25,639 nucleotides of DNA, from positions 1-25,639 of the forward strand of contig JACMJI010000326.1 in assembly GCA_014380705.1 (NCBI GenBank), in the 5' to 3' direction. The notes beneath the pieces were generated by a model. The model did no database searches and was not told the origin of the DNA. It saw only the letters and a list, made by a program, of their open reading frames with translations. The DNA comes from Gorillibacterium sp. (GTDB lineage Bacteria > Bacillota > Bacilli > Paenibacillales > NBRC-103111). This document shows positions 8,033-17,103 of the stretch, in pieces (position 1 is the stretch's first letter; each line of letters begins with the position of its first letter). The translations under genes and the position numbers were made by a program.

Positions 8033-8926
8033 CTATTCTTTCAGGGAACCCACTAAAACACCTTTGACGAAAAACTTCTGCAAGAAAGGATAAACCATAA
8101 TAATCGGTATCGTAACTACCATCATTGTCGACATCACTAACGATTTATGGGTCACGCCTCTGAGATTATTAGCAAACTCTGCAGCGGCCCCACCGGCATT
8201 GGCCAACTGCTCGGATACGATATTTGAGTTAATAATCTGGTTCAGAAGAGTTTGAACGGGTAAAAGACTCAGTTGATTAATAAAGATACTTGCTGTAAAC
8301 CAGTCATTCCAGTGGCCGACAGCAGTGAACAAGGAAAGTGTCGCAATAACGGGACCGGAAATGGGAATCACGATGCGAAAGAACAACCCGAAATTGTTGC
8401 ATCCGTCTATCTTAGCGGATTCCTCCAAACCGTCCGGCAAACCCATGAAAAACGTGCGGAAGATAATCATATTCCAAACACTGATGATGCCAGGGATAAC
8501 CATGACCCAGAAAGTATCCATCAGGTGCAGTGAGCGAATTAACAGGTAAGAGGGAATTAAGCCGCCACTGAAATACATCGTTATGATACACAAAACCATG
8601 TAAAACCTCTTGCCTAGTAATCCTCTCCTAGATACGCCATAAGCGAACATGGCGGTAAAGAAGATAGACAAAACAGTACCAATTACCGTTCTTAACACCG
8701 TGATGAGGAATGCGTGCATAAGCCGTTGATCCTGAAGGACGACCTGATAGTTCTCAAAGGTGAACTGCCGAGGCAAGAATGTAATGCCTCCTAGAGAAGT
8801 ATCTGCTCCTACATTAAAGGAGATGACTAATGAATTCCAAAACGGATATAAGGTTACAAATCCCAGCAGAGTCAGCAGAACATAATTTATCCATAAGAAT
8901 GCACGATCGCCGCTACTTAATTTCAT
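8033..8926 (-). CDS. Sugar ABC importer permease, YtcP/LplC-like (MalG type)
   Basis: This 297-residue inner membrane protein has six predicted membrane segments, beginning with YVLLTLLGFVTLYPF (about 15-29). The EAA loop that contacts the ATPase is EESAKIDGCNNFGLFFRIVIP (168-188), followed by the final hydrophobic segments and the C-terminus FVKGVLVGSLKE, which is highly typical of this family. AGGGG lies seven bases before the ATG. The gene begins 15 bases after the stop of the partner permease, so they form one transcript. A 107-base gap then leads to the binding-protein gene. It forms the translocation pore together with the upstream LplB-like subunit. Confidence 0.95.
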   Translation of the reverse strand: MKLSSGDRAFLWINYVLLTLLGFVTLYPFWNSLVISFNVGADTSLGGITFLPRQFTFENYQVVLQDQRLMHAFLITVLRTVIGTVLSIFFTAMFAYGVSRRGLLGKRFYMVLCIITMYFSGGLIPSYLLIRSLHLMDTFWVMVIPGIISVWNMIIFRTFFMGLPDGLEESAKIDGCNNFGLFFRIVIPISGPVIATLSLFTAVGHWNDWFTASIFINQLSLLPVQTLLNQIINSNIVSEQLANAGGAAAEFANNLRGVTHKSLVMSTMMVVTIPIIMVYPFLQKFFVKGVLVGSLKE

Positions 8927-8941
8927 TGTTTTTCCCCTTTC

Positions 8942-9907
8942 CTACCATAAGCTCTCTCTGCCGGCTTTCTTTGCGATAAAGTTAGCCAGAAGCAACATTG
9001 AAATACTGACGATAGCTTTGAACATACCCGCAGCAGTGGCGTACGAATATCGCTGATTTAATACCCCAACATGATAGACGTACGTATCGATAACGTTGGA
9101 AACATCTTTCAAGATACCGTTCGTTCCATTGTTAGTTAGTAAGAGAATATCTTCAAAACCCGCATTCAGAATACCCCCAACCGCCAAAATTAAGAAGATG
9201 GAAATAACAGGTGCCATACCGGGTATCGTAATTAAGTACACCTGCTTGAAATGACTTGCTCCGTCCAAAGACGCCGCCTCATACAAGTGAGGATCAATTC
9301 CAGCAATGGCCGCCAAATAAACGATGGCCCCAAAACCGATTTCCTTCCACACCGAAGTTGAAACAAGAATGGCCCAGAAATATTCCGGAATGGATAACCA
9401 GTTGATCGGTTCTTCCACCCAATTGAAACCGAGCAGTAGTATGTTCAAGCTGCCATTGTCAACAGACAACATGGAGAAGACCATTCCAGATACGATTACC
9501 ATGGATAAAAAATGTGGCAAATAACTGATCGTCTGTAAAACGCGCTTGAACACCATATTGCGGATTTCGTTGAGCATAAGCGCGAGAATAATAGGTGCCG
9601 GAAAACCTATAAACAATTTAAGAAAACTAATAATGATGGTGTTTCTCATAACTGTCCAAAAATCTGTAGAATTGAAGAACATGCTAAAATGCTTAAAACC
9701 TACCCATGGACTAGCCAAGAAACCTTCAAACATGTTGTAATCTTTGAACGCAATCAGTACTCCCCACATGGGGATGTAACTAAATACAATGACAAAAAGG
9801 ATTGCAGGGAACACCATCAGTTGAATGTCCCACTGTGACAGAAGTTTTCTCCAAAAAGAATGCCCCTTTTTGCTGATATGATGTTCCGTTTTTGAATTCA
9901 ATTGCAT
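8942..9907 (-). CDS. Sugar ABC importer permease, LplB-like (MalF type)
   Basis: This 321-residue membrane protein is the first gene of the importer operon. It has a polar N-terminal tail, then the family hallmark FPAILFVIVFSYIPMWGV (about 33-50), IAFKDYN, and the EAA loop LYEAASLDGASHFKQV (208-223) before LITIPG. The C-terminus AKKAGRESLW is also typical. GGAGG lies eleven bases before the ATG at 9907. A TTG six codons upstream (9925) overlaps that site, so it is less likely. The upstream gap to the divergent radical SAM gene is about 200 bases and should hold the importer promoter; I could not identify convincing -35 and -10 boxes on the minus strand, as expected for a promoter that needs the response regulator. 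Confidence 0.94.
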   Translation of the reverse strand: MQLNSKTEHHISKKGHSFWRKLLSQWDIQLMVFPAILFVIVFSYIPMWGVLIAFKDYNMFEGFLASPWVGFKHFSMFFNSTDFWTVMRNTIIISFLKLFIGFPAPIILALMLNEIRNMVFKRVLQTISYLPHFLSMVIVSGMVFSMLSVDNGSLNILLLGFNWVEEPINWLSIPEYFWAILVSTSVWKEIGFGAIVYLAAIAGIDPHLYEAASLDGASHFKQVYLITIPGMAPVISIFLILAVGGILNAGFEDILLLTNNGTNGILKDVSNVIDTYVYHVGVLNQRYSYATAAGMFKAIVSISMLLLANFIAKKAGRESLW

Positions 9908-9980
9908 ACTCGTGGAATCCTCCAATCATGTCTCTCTTTCTTTCTAACTTAATCTTACAGACAAGGGTATGAATAATCTA

Positions 9981-10009
9981 TTGAAGGATTTAAGGAAAAG
10001 TGATACTAT
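9981..10009 (+). promoter_or_regulatory. Candidate SigA-type promoter for the radical SAM gene
   Basis: TTGAAG (9981-9986) and TACTAT (10004-10009) are separated by exactly 17 bases. Each matches four of six consensus positions. It points at the radical SAM gene about 100 bases downstream. Confidence 0.45.
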
Positions 10010-10107
10010 TTCCGGCTCTTTCGAAAAGTAAGATCATTTGCCGCCAACCAGAGATGGTGACATAATGAAGCTTCAATGCTTTTATTATTTAGAGAGGATT
10101 GGAGAGG

Positions 10108-10974
10108 ATGGAACCCTTGAAGCTGTTCAAAAAGGTTTATATCGAAATTACAAATGTGTGCAATTTATCCTGTTCCTTTTGTCCGGGTACTGCTAGACCT
10201 CCAACCTTTATGGATACCGATACATTTGCTCTCATTCTTTCCCAGCTAGCAGGTAAAACTAAGTCTCTCTACTTCCACATTATGGGCGAACCTCTTCTGC
10301 ATCCCAAACTGGATGTTCTGCTCGATATGGCCTATGAGGCTGGTTTTTCGGTGAATATTACAACGAATGGCACTCGAATCCATAAAGTTGCGGAGTGGAT
10401 TCTCAATAAGCCCGCCTTACGGCAAATTAATTTTTCGCTGCATAGTCGGACGGAGAGCCAACATTTTGAACAGTACGTAGATCGGATATTTACCTTCGTT
10501 CATCAAGCCGAGCAGCTTCGTCAACTCTATATCAGCTTAAGGCTGTGGAACTTGAGTGAGAATCTGCATAATCCAGATAATGAATGGATCTTGGCTCATA
10601 TTGCCTCAACTTTTAGACTGGAGCGCCGCATTCTGGATGATTGGGATGGCAGGAGCGGCATTCTGCTGGCACCTCGCGTCTATCTAAATCAGGCAACGGT
10701 GTTTGAATGGCCTGACATCAATCGCACAGAAGAATATGACACAGCTGGTTTTTGCCGGGGACTACGTGATCATTTGGGCATCCTCAGCGACGGAACAGTC
10801 GTTCCATGCTGCCTGGATGCGGAAGGAACAATCCCGCTCGGCAATGTATTGGCGCTGTCCTTGGATGAGATCATTCATTCCCCACGGGCACTTGCCATGG
10901 CTGAAGGCTTCGCCAAGCGGGAGCTTGCTGAAGAGCTTTGCCGTAAATGCGGATATCGCCAGCGTTTCGAATAG
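10108..10974 (+). CDS. Radical SAM protein with SPASM-like C-terminal cysteine cluster
   Basis: This 288-residue enzyme binds a [4Fe-4S] cluster through C18, C22 and C25 (CNLSCSFC) and should cleave S-adenosylmethionine to start radical chemistry. Further core features are the GEP motif in [10 protein letters not shown] (about 57-66) and NITTNGT (83-89). The C-terminal part has C216, C234-C235 and CRKC (278-281) in a SPASM-like arrangement, around [15 protein letters not shown] and [12 protein letters not shown]. Such domains bind extra clusters and often act on peptides or proteins, but many family members have no known substrate. The ATG at 10108 follows AGAGAGGA by nine bases; the TTG at 10099 is too close to that site. 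It is followed by yhbH after 67 bases on the same strand. No precursor peptide gene is convincing nearby. Confidence 0.88.
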   Translation: MEPLKLFKKVYIEITNVCNLSCSFCPGTARPPTFMDTDTFALILSQLAGKTKSLYFHIMGEPLLHPKLDVLLDMAYEAGFSVNITTNGTRIHKVAEWILNKPALRQINFSLHSRTESQHFEQYVDRIFTFVHQAEQLRQLYISLRLWNLSENLHNPDNEWILAHIASTFRLERRILDDWDGRSGILLAPRVYLNQATVFEWPDINRTEEYDTAGFCRGLRDHLGILSDGTVVPCCLDAEGTIPLGNVLALSLDEIIHSPRALAMAEGFAKRELAEELCRKCGYRQRFE

Positions 10975-11041
10975 TAGCCTTCATCCTCTCCGCTCCTCCT
11001 ACATATACTGTTACTATCAACAGCTAAAAGGGGGTATGTCC

Positions 11042-12184
11042 ATGGCAGAGCCTCTCTTTACCGTCTCCCGGGAAGACTGGTCGCTTCATCGCAAAGGTTT
11101 TCAGGACCAGAACCGCCACCAGGAAAAGGTTCGTGAAGCCGTCAAGCAAAACCTCCCCGATCTCATCACGGATGAAAGTATCATCATGCAGAACGGGAGA
11201 CAGATTCTTAAAATCCCGATCAAAAGCTTGGACGAATATCGGTTTCGCTACAATTACCGTAAATCGAAGCAGGTAGGACAAGGTGATGGAGATAGCCAGG
11301 TAGGCGACGTACTGGGGAGCGATCCGCAATCGGCCTCTGGTCCAGGCAAGGGACAGAGTGCTGGAGATCAGCCCGGTGAGGATTATTATGATACCGAGAT
11401 CAGTCTGGATGAAGTGGAAGCCCTGCTGTTTGAGGAGCTGGAGCTGCCTCATTTGGAGGAGAAAGAAAAGCGGCAAATGCAAGCAGCCGATATTGTTTTT
11501 CATGATGTACGCAAAAAAGGCTTGATGTCCAACATTGACAAGAAGCGAACGATTCTCGAAAACCTGAAGCGCAACGCAGGCAATGGCAGCCCAGGCATCC
11601 ATAACATCTCTCCAGATGATCTCCGGTATAAAACTTGGGAAGAAGTGCTAAAGCCGCAGTCGAATGCAGCTATTATCGCGATGATGGATACCTCAGGCAG
11701 CATGGGCAGCTTCGAAAAGTATGTGGCTCGCAGCTTCTTTCACTGGATGACCCGCTTTCTTAGAACCAAATATGAGCATGTGGAAATCGTATTTATCGCT
11801 CACCATACAGAAGCCAAAGAGGTTACCGAGGAAGAATTCTTCACCAAAGGTGAAAGTGGCGGAACCATCTGTTCATCTGCCTATCAAAAAGCACTGCAGA
11901 TCATTGACTCACGCTTTCCATCCTCCATGTACAACTTGTACCCCTTTCATTTCTCTGATGGTGACAACTTAAGCTCTGATAACGAGCGCTGTGTGCGCTT
12001 GATCGGTGAGTTGCTGGAGAAGTGCAATATGTTTGGCTATGGAGAGGTTAATCAATACAATCGCAGCAGCACGCTTATGACTGCGTATAGACAGATCCGA
12101 CACCCTAAATTCCAGTATTCGGTCATCAAAGAAAAAAGCGAGGTCTACCAAGCACTCAAGACATTTTTCTCGGTGAAAAAATAG
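11042..12184 (+). CDS. yhbH: Sporulation/stress protein YhbH (UPF0229, DUF444, VWA-like)
   Basis: This 380-residue cytosolic protein is recognisable from its opening [18 protein letters not shown] and the block [17 protein letters not shown] Gly/Asp/Ser-rich low-complexity linker (about 74-115) follows, then a von Willebrand A-like domain whose metal site DTSGSMG starts at D216. In Bacillus, yhbH is usually linked to prkA and spoVR and is expressed in sporulation; neither neighbour is present here. AAGGGGG lies seven bases before the ATG at 11042; an ATG two codons upstream (11036) is too close to it. A CATATACT sequence at 11002-11009 resembles a SigE -10 box, but no matching -35 is visible, so sporulation control is only suggested. 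The long open frame continues upstream into the radical SAM gene by chance. Molecular role unknown. Confidence 0.95.
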   Translation: MAEPLFTVSREDWSLHRKGFQDQNRHQEKVREAVKQNLPDLITDESIIMQNGRQILKIPIKSLDEYRFRYNYRKSKQVGQGDGDSQVGDVLGSDPQSASGPGKGQSAGDQPGEDYYDTEISLDEVEALLFEELELPHLEEKEKRQMQAADIVFHDVRKKGLMSNIDKKRTILENLKRNAGNGSPGIHNISPDDLRYKTWEEVLKPQSNAAIIAMMDTSGSMGSFEKYVARSFFHWMTRFLRTKYEHVEIVFIAHHTEAKEVTEEEFFTKGESGGTICSSAYQKALQIIDSRFPSSMYNLYPFHFSDGDNLSSDNERCVRLIGELLEKCNMFGYGEVNQYNRSSTLMTAYRQIRHPKFQYSVIKEKSEVYQALKTFFSVKK

Positions 12185-12203
12185 ACTTGCTTCAGAACAC
12201 AAG

Positions 12204-12244
12204 GATAAACGCCTATTGGCGCCCTGTAGGGCCGTGCGTTTACC
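12204..12244 (+). repeat. Nested inverted repeat downstream of yhbH
   Basis: TAAACGC (12206-12212) pairs with GCGTTTA (12236-12242), and inside it GCCC-TGTA-GGGC (12221-12232) forms a second stem. There is no T-run, so it is not a standard terminator. It may be a 3' stabilising structure or a copy of a dispersed palindromic repeat. Confidence 0.45.
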
Positions 12245-12367
12245 GATGCGGAATCAGTGAGAACCTTACCTAATTTTTATACTTTCTGCCCTGAAAATAA
12301 AAAACGAACATTTTCATTCATCCGTGGTGCCGCCCAAGCGGCATGGAAGTCTGATAGAGTAAGGAAA

Positions 12368-12394
12368 CCCACTCCGTCATCGTACCGGAGTGGG
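12368..12394 (-). terminator. Intrinsic terminator of the 61-residue protein gene
   Basis: CCCACTCCG (12368-12376) and CGGAGTGGG (12386-12394) form a perfect 9-bp GC-rich stem with a 9-base loop. On the minus strand it is followed by TTTCCTT, a broken U-tract. It begins 12 bases past the stop codon of the small gene. The hairpin could also stop plus-strand transcripts coming from yhbH, though the tail on that side is poor. Confidence 0.7.
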
Positions 12395-12406
12395 CTTGTC
12401 ATATGC

Positions 12407-12592
12407 CTATTGGTTATGATCTTGGGTGGAATCTTGGGTGGGAGACTCTTCTCCAAATGCAGCATCTTCTGTATAGATATCTTCAAGTCCTGCTTGGTCA
12501 TAGGTTAAGCCTATGGCGGCGAAGGGGGCCGCATTCATTTGTTCGTATTCCACCTTTAATCCTTCCCATACTGCCTCTTGATCAGCCTTCAA
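12407..12592 (-). CDS. Small acidic hypothetical protein, 61 residues
   Basis: I do not recognise the family. The frame starts at a TTG with GGGAGG nine bases upstream, and a GC-rich hairpin follows the stop, so it has the marks of a real gene. The protein opens MKADQEAVWEGLKVEYEQMN, which could be a short amphipathic helix. It continues with a small hydrophobic patch (AAPFAAIGLTYDQAG), and ends in an acidic, Gln/Asp/Thr-rich tail (about 45-61). It has no Cys, no membrane segment and no signal peptide. It lies between yhbH (convergent) and the chemotaxis receptor (same strand, 111 bases upstream), with no functional hint from either. A DNA-binding or catalytic role cannot be claimed. Confidence 0.68.
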   Translation of the reverse strand: MKADQEAVWEGLKVEYEQMNAAPFAAIGLTYDQAGLEDIYTEDAAFGEESPTQDSTQDHNQ

Positions 12593-12703
12593 AACAAATA
12601 ACCTCCCTCGCGATAGTATAAAGCACTTCTTCTATTCTACCCCGCAAAGGTCAAACTCACTCGGTAACATCCAAATTATCTAATAATTGTATACTTTATC
12701 TAA

Positions 12704-14476
12704 TTAAATGGAGAATTTCTCCATCTCTCCGGAGAGCTCTTCAGCCATCAAGGCAAGCTGCCTAGAAGCACTAGCCAACATCTCCATTGAAGCCATCTGC
12801 TGCTCTGCTGATGCAGCAATCTGCTCCATACTGGCTGCCGATTGCTGTGAGGCGGCTGCTAAACTCTGCGAGCGCCCAGAGATTTGACGGGAAGCCTCGC
12901 TTAAGCTTTCCAGTGATTCTGTCACTTGGCTGGAGCTTTGTACGATTTCATCCGATGAAGTGTAGATGACATCGAAAGTTGCATCCGTACTGCTTAGTGC
13001 CACTGCTTGTTCATCTGCAATAGAACGAGCCTTCTTAATACGCTCAACGACAAGACTTGTCCGACTTGTCGTGTTGCGGATATGAACGTTGATTTCTTCA
13101 GTCGCCTTAGCTGAATTCTCAGCTAGTTTGCGGATTTCATGGGCCACAACTGCAAAGCCTCTCCCTGATTCTCCAGCGCGCGCTGCTTCTATCGCTGCAT
13201 TAAGCGATAATAGATGCGTTTGATCAGCAACCTGACGAATCAGACTAACAATCCTATCGACCTGATGAATCATACCTTCTAGTTCCTGCATCGATTCATC
13301 CACCTCACGGGTGATCTCGATCGTTTCAGCCATTTTATCCGATTGAACCTTTAAGAGATGGCGTCCATCCCGGATCGCTTCTTGAGTTTTGACGGCTAAT
13401 TGTGCGCCTTCTGCGGTCTGGCGATGAACGTTACCAACCTCTCCAACCATTGCAAGGAGAATCTCGTTTGTTAATGAGATATCCTCTGCTTGATACTGAT
13501 TGTTTTCCGCCATCTCATTGATCGTCGTCGTCACCTGACTGATGGTCTGAGTATTCTCATGAGTAGAGGCACTCATCTGCTCGGCGTTCGCGCTTAGATC
13601 CATAGAAACCTTACTGATATTCTTGATTGTGCTCCCTAGCGAATGAAGCATCTGCTCTAGGTTTTTAGCCATAACTCCAGTTTCATCTTTATTCTTCAAC
13701 AGATCATCAAAAATAGCAACTCGAGCCAACTTTAATTGACCTACATTTTGAATCAGATCAGTCATTTTACGAAGCGGACCTGATATTCGGCTACCCATCC
13801 AATAAGCGATAACGGATGCAACGAGTAAGACAAGTATACTGAACATGAAAATCAGCAGACGAGTATGTTCAAGCTGACGCTGCAATTCCTCAGCCTTCAC
13901 TTGCAAAATAAGATCAATATCATCAACATAATTACCTGTTCCGACAACCCAACCGAAAGGTTCAAAGTAAAGGCTATACCCTCTTTTGAGCTTGTCTACG
14001 GTTTCTCCTGCCTTGGGAAACCAGTAATCCGTGAAGCCCCCGCCCTTAACACCCTGCCCAATAATGTTTTGAATGAAAAGAGTTCCCTTGCTGTCCTTCG
14101 TTTCCCAACGATTCTTACCTTCTGCTGCCTTGCCTAACAGAACAACATTAGTGCCCTCCTTGGTATCCGCCCAGAAGTACCCTCCCTCTCCATAGCTCAA
14201 TTCTCTTAAAAGATCTGCACCGATTTTCTGAGCATCAGCTCGTGAAATTTGCACCGTTTCGGATTGTTTGACTATGGCTTGAAGCATGGATACAGCGGTT
14301 TCAACCTCTTGCTTGATCATGTTGTCGTAATCCCCACGTAAAGAGGTTGACAGTTGGCTTAGAAATTGATCGTTATTTTTCTGAAACCAATAGACGGAGA
14401 TCCCTGTAATGATGGTTGCTGTGATTAATGTAACGGTACAAGCTAAGAGAATAATTTTAGTGCGAATGGACTTCAT
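12704..14476 (-). CDS. Methyl-accepting chemotaxis protein with Cache sensor domain
   Basis: This 590-residue transmembrane receptor should bind a small ligand outside the cell and steer the flagellar motor through CheA. Order: TM1 (about 7-29), a periplasm-like single Cache domain (about 35-195) with [14 protein letters not shown] and [18 protein letters not shown]2 (about 204-226), a HAMP domain, and a long coiled-coil signalling domain. The kinase-contacting tip is clear: [20 protein letters not shown] followed by [14 protein letters not shown]. The YFW and GWVVGTGNY motifs are those of sCache_2 domains, which commonly bind small organic acids such as pyruvate, lactate or propionate; the ligand here is unknown. 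The ATG at 14476 lies ten bases after AGAGAGG; a TTG two codons earlier is possible. I see no SigD-type promoter. A 22-bp palindrome lies 26-47 bases upstream. Confidence 0.95.
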   Translation of the reverse strand: MKSIRTKIILLACTVTLITATIITGISVYWFQKNNDQFLSQLSTSLRGDYDNMIKQEVETAVSMLQAIVKQSETVQISRADAQKIGADLLRELSYGEGGYFWADTKEGTNVVLLGKAAEGKNRWETKDSKGTLFIQNIIGQGVKGGGFTDYWFPKAGETVDKLKRGYSLYFEPFGWVVGTGNYVDDIDLILQVKAEELQRQLEHTRLLIFMFSILVLLVASVIAYWMGSRISGPLRKMTDLIQNVGQLKLARVAIFDDLLKNKDETGVMAKNLEQMLHSLGSTIKNISKVSMDLSANAEQMSASTHENTQTISQVTTTINEMAENNQYQAEDISLTNEILLAMVGEVGNVHRQTAEGAQLAVKTQEAIRDGRHLLKVQSDKMAETIEITREVDESMQELEGMIHQVDRIVSLIRQVADQTHLLSLNAAIEAARAGESGRGFAVVAHEIRKLAENSAKATEEINVHIRNTTSRTSLVVERIKKARSIADEQAVALSSTDATFDVIYTSSDEIVQSSSQVTESLESLSEASRQISGRSQSLAAASQQSAASMEQIAASAEQQMASMEMLASASRQLALMAEELSGEMEKFSI

Positions 14477-14501
14477 ATCCAACCAGCCTCTCTTTGTAAT
14501 A

Positions 14502-14523
14502 AATATAAGTATATACTTATATT
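14502..14523. promoter_or_regulatory. Perfect 22-bp palindrome upstream of the chemotaxis receptor
   Basis: The arms AATATAAGTAT (14502-14512) and ATACTTATATT (14513-14523) are exact reverse complements with no spacer. The position, just upstream of the receptor's ribosome binding site, suits an operator. A very AT-rich sequence makes chance palindromes more likely. Confidence 0.4.
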
Positions 14524-14599
14524 ATTCGTCATCATATCTTTTTTATTAATTATTATTTTTCCAATTTAATACAGTAATCGGTTGTATTCTGATAGAGCC

Positions 14600-14638
14600 A
14601 AAAAAAGCTTCCCTCATAAATGTGAAGGAAGCTTAAAA
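14600..14638 (-). terminator. Intrinsic terminator of the rhaB-deoR operon
   Basis: AAGCTTCC (14605-14612) and GGAAGCTT (14627-14634) form a perfect 8-bp stem with a 14-base loop; flanking A and T residues can extend the pairing. On the minus strand a run of T (14600-14606) follows. It lies about 30 bases beyond the regulator stop codon and separates this operon from the chemotaxis receptor gene. Confidence 0.8.
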
Positions 14639-14663
14639 CTTTATTATTTAGCAGGGCAGGATT

Positions 14664-15428
14664 CTAGCTTTTTAGTGTGATGACATCAACGCCGCGCTCG
14701 CGTAGACGCTGTATGCTTTCGATATCGGTTGAATGATCAGTCACAACATGATGAATTTGATCCCAACCACAGACCCCAGCAAATGCGCGAACACCAAATT
14801 TACTGTAATCGGCTAGTAAATATACCTCATCTGCTATCGAGATCATCTTCTGCTTTAATAGCGCTTGAAGCTCATTGGACTCACTAACACCGCGATCCAA
14901 ATGAACACCCTTGCAGGAGAAGAATACTTTTTCAACGTGATATTGGTCGAGTGATCGCTCCGCAAGTGGCCCCACAAAGGAAAGCGAGCCTTCAAGCAGC
15001 ACGCCACCCGTTGCAATCACATGGATGCTCCGTTTGGAGGAAAGCTCTAGAGCAACCTTGATGGAGTTGGTCAGTACAGTTAAGGGCATATCCGGCAGCA
15101 GCTTGGCCATCCACCATGCCGTTGTACTGGCATCAAGCAGGATTCGATCATGCTGTTCGATCCGCAGAATCGCTTCCCGGGCGATATTACGCTTCTCTTC
15201 TACATTGGTTGTCTCCCGCTCGAAATAGGGAACCTCCGGTTGTGCAGCACCAATACTTATGGCACCTCCGTGACTGCGGGCCAGCTTGCTCTCGGCTTCC
15301 AGCTTGTCAAGATCCCGACGAATGGTCTCCTCCGTCACCAAACATATTTCGCTCAGCTCGGTAACACGGATGCTTCCCCGCTCGTTCACGAGCTCTACAA
15401 TTTTCTGCAATCGTTCTGCGGCAAGCAT
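14664..15428 (-). CDS. DeoR/GlpR-family transcriptional regulator
   Basis: This 254-residue regulator has an N-terminal winged HTH (about 1-55) with VTELSEICLVTEETIRRDLDKLE, the DeoR hallmark recognition helix, then SHGGA. The C-terminal sugar-phosphate sensing DeoRC domain includes ILLDASTTAWWMAKLL, LTNSIKV, ATGG and the metal-like motif SESNELQALLKQKM, ending in LLADYSKFG. It probably represses the rhamnose genes and is released by a phosphorylated intermediate, but the operator is not proven. The ATG at 15428 is nine bases after GAGAGGA; ATGs at 15437 and 15452 lie too close to their upstream purine runs. It follows rhaB by 101 bases on the same strand and ends at a terminator, so it is probably the last gene of that operon. 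Confidence 0.92.
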   Translation of the reverse strand: MLAAERLQKIVELVNERGSIRVTELSEICLVTEETIRRDLDKLEAESKLARSHGGAISIGAAQPEVPYFERETTNVEEKRNIAREAILRIEQHDRILLDASTTAWWMAKLLPDMPLTVLTNSIKVALELSSKRSIHVIATGGVLLEGSLSFVGPLAERSLDQYHVEKVFFSCKGVHLDRGVSESNELQALLKQKMISIADEVYLLADYSKFGVRAFAGVCGWDQIHHVVTDHSTDIESIQRLRERGVDVITLKS

Positions 15429-15529
15429 AAGCTCCATTCCTCTCGAAAACATTCCTTCCTTCAGGCTAAACGAAGGATGGCAAAAAGGCAAGGCAAGAAA
15501 AGCTCGAAGTTGGAACCTGTAAGTAAGAC

Positions 15530-17023
15530 TTATCTATCCATAAGCCGACGGAATGTCTCATAAGCCATTTCCCAGCTTGAGGTATCCTCTGGAGCATAGC
15601 TTTTGATTGGAAAAGAACGATGAACAGCTGCACGTGCATCCTCTAGACTCTTAAATTCGCCCAGTGCCATAAATTGAACCAGTACGTTGCCGATTGCACT
15701 GCCCTCCACCGGACCTGCCCAGACGGGACGAGCGATGGCATTAGCTGTATATTGGCATAAAAACTCGTTCTGTATCCCCCCGCCAACCATATGCAGTCCG
15801 GAATAATGAACATCAGCCAAAGCCTCCGTACGTTCCAGGACATAACGGTATTTGAGCGCCAGACTTTCCATAACACATCGGACGATCTGGGCTTCGGTCT
15901 TTGGAACGGGTTGGCCTGTATCCCGACAGAAGCTGCGTATTTTTTCCGGCATACCCGATGGGTGAAGAAAACGAGAATCCTCGGGATCAATAAAGCTGCC
16001 AAATGCAGGCTCCTTGCTTGCTAAGGCTGCCCACTCCGCAAATGAACGGACACAGCCCGCGCTATCCCATTCCCGTTTGCATTCCTGCAGCAACCAAAGA
16101 CCCATGATATTCTTGAGTAATCGGTAGGTATCGTTCACACCGCCCTCATTCGTAAATTCTAGGGCAAGTGTCTCCGGCGTGAGCGACGGTTGAGCAAGCT
16201 CTGTACCAAGCAAGGACCAAGTACCGCAGCTAAGATACGCGAAGGGGGAAGTCAATGCAGGAACAGCTGCAACAGCTGATGCCGTATCATGAGAGCCTAC
16301 AGCTACAGCTAAAAGTGGAGGTACATCCAGCTCTTCGCATACGCTGGTTAACAATGTACCGATTGTTTCACCCGGCTTAATCGGTTGCAGAAAAAGCTTG
16401 GTTGGAATACCGAGTGACTCCATCATGTCTGTATTCCATTCTTGTTTAATCGGATGAAACAGTTGGGTCGTTGTCGCGTTGGTAAATTCGCTGGCCTTAA
16501 CGCCAGTAAGCAAATACATTAATAGATCAGGCATCATAAGCAGGGTTTCAGCCTCTTGTAACAGAACTGAACCCGCTTTTTGCATAGCGTAGAGCTGGTA
16601 GATTGTATTGAAGGACATAAATTGCAGCCCGCTCTGCTCAAAAATGACTCCCTTACCTAGCTTGGCTAGAACCTCCTCCATAACGCCATCCGTATGGGGG
16701 TCCCGATAGTGATAAGGATTATCCAACAGCTCTCCATTGCCATCCAGCAGACCAAAATCGACTCCCCAGGTATCGATGCTAAAGCTGCCCAGATCATACC
16801 CACCCAGAACGGCCTGGCGAATACCGATCTTAATCTCTTGCAAAAGCCGGCTTATATCCCAATGAAGATGATTACCAATTTGTAGTGGTGTGTTGTCAAA
16901 GCGGTGCACCTCAGTCATCCTTAGACCGGATAGACCATCTTCCATCGTATAAAGCTCACCCACAATCGCGCGTCCACTACTTGCGCCAAGATCAAATGCC
17001 AAAACGGCTGAATTTCTCGTCAT
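15530..17023 (-). CDS. rhaB: Rhamnulokinase
   Basis: This 497-residue FGGY-family sugar kinase phosphorylates L-rhamnulose to L-rhamnulose 1-phosphate in the cytosol. The N-terminal ATP loop is DLGASSGRAIVGE (11-23). HWDISRLLQEIKIGI and FSIDTWGVDFGLLDGNG (about 81-97) are characteristic of RhaB rather than xylulo-, glycero- or fuculokinase. The catalytic Asp is D246 in VGSHDTASAV, followed by the phosphate loop YLSCGTWSLLG (263-273). GLHMVGGGIQNEFLCQ completes the nucleotide site. GGGGGG lies ten bases before the ATG. It is divergent from the aldolase gene across a 408-bp region, and upstream of the DeoR regulator. No rhamnose isomerase gene is in the window. A closely related kinase specificity cannot be excluded from sequence alone. 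Confidence 0.94.
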   Translation of the reverse strand: MTRNSAVLAFDLGASSGRAIVGELYTMEDGLSGLRMTEVHRFDNTPLQIGNHLHWDISRLLQEIKIGIRQAVLGGYDLGSFSIDTWGVDFGLLDGNGELLDNPYHYRDPHTDGVMEEVLAKLGKGVIFEQSGLQFMSFNTIYQLYAMQKAGSVLLQEAETLLMMPDLLMYLLTGVKASEFTNATTTQLFHPIKQEWNTDMMESLGIPTKLFLQPIKPGETIGTLLTSVCEELDVPPLLAVAVGSHDTASAVAAVPALTSPFAYLSCGTWSLLGTELAQPSLTPETLALEFTNEGGVNDTYRLLKNIMGLWLLQECKREWDSAGCVRSFAEWAALASKEPAFGSFIDPEDSRFLHPSGMPEKIRSFCRDTGQPVPKTEAQIVRCVMESLALKYRYVLERTEALADVHYSGLHMVGGGIQNEFLCQYTANAIARPVWAGPVEGSAIGNVLVQFMALGEFKSLEDARAAVHRSFPIKSYAPEDTSSWEMAYETFRRLMDR

Positions 17024-17082
17024 GATATGCTTACCCCCCCGTGCTTATCTCAATTCTTCTTGGATTCATTCTCCGAAATCAA

Positions 17083-17103
17083 GGAATGGCTCTGAGCCAT
17101 TCC
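17083..17103. promoter_or_regulatory. Perfect 10-bp inverted repeat in the rhaB leader
   Basis: GGAATGGCTC (17083-17092), a single central T, and GAGCCATTCC (17094-17103) form a perfect inverted repeat 59 bases upstream of the rhaB ATG. There is no T-run on either strand, so a terminator is unlikely; an operator for the DeoR regulator is the most natural guess. As RNA, the sequence could only form a hairpin with a few central bases unpaired. Confidence 0.55.

Noticed and set aside
10065..10196. A 43-codon plus-strand frame with four Cys, starting before and overlapping the radical SAM gene in another frame; possible peptide substrate of that enzyme.
   Set aside because: It overlaps 89 bases of the conserved radical SAM coding sequence, has only a weak ribosome binding site, and shows no leader-core layout. 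Worth reconsidering only if conserved in relatives.
11002..11009. CATATACT before yhbH as a SigE -10 box.
   Set aside because: One mismatch from consensus, but no acceptable -35 at the right distance; kept only as a remark.
12257..12508. An 83-residue plus-strand frame with hydrophobic segments.
   Set aside because: It runs through the terminator stem and opposite the better supported 61-residue gene, and has no ribosome binding site.
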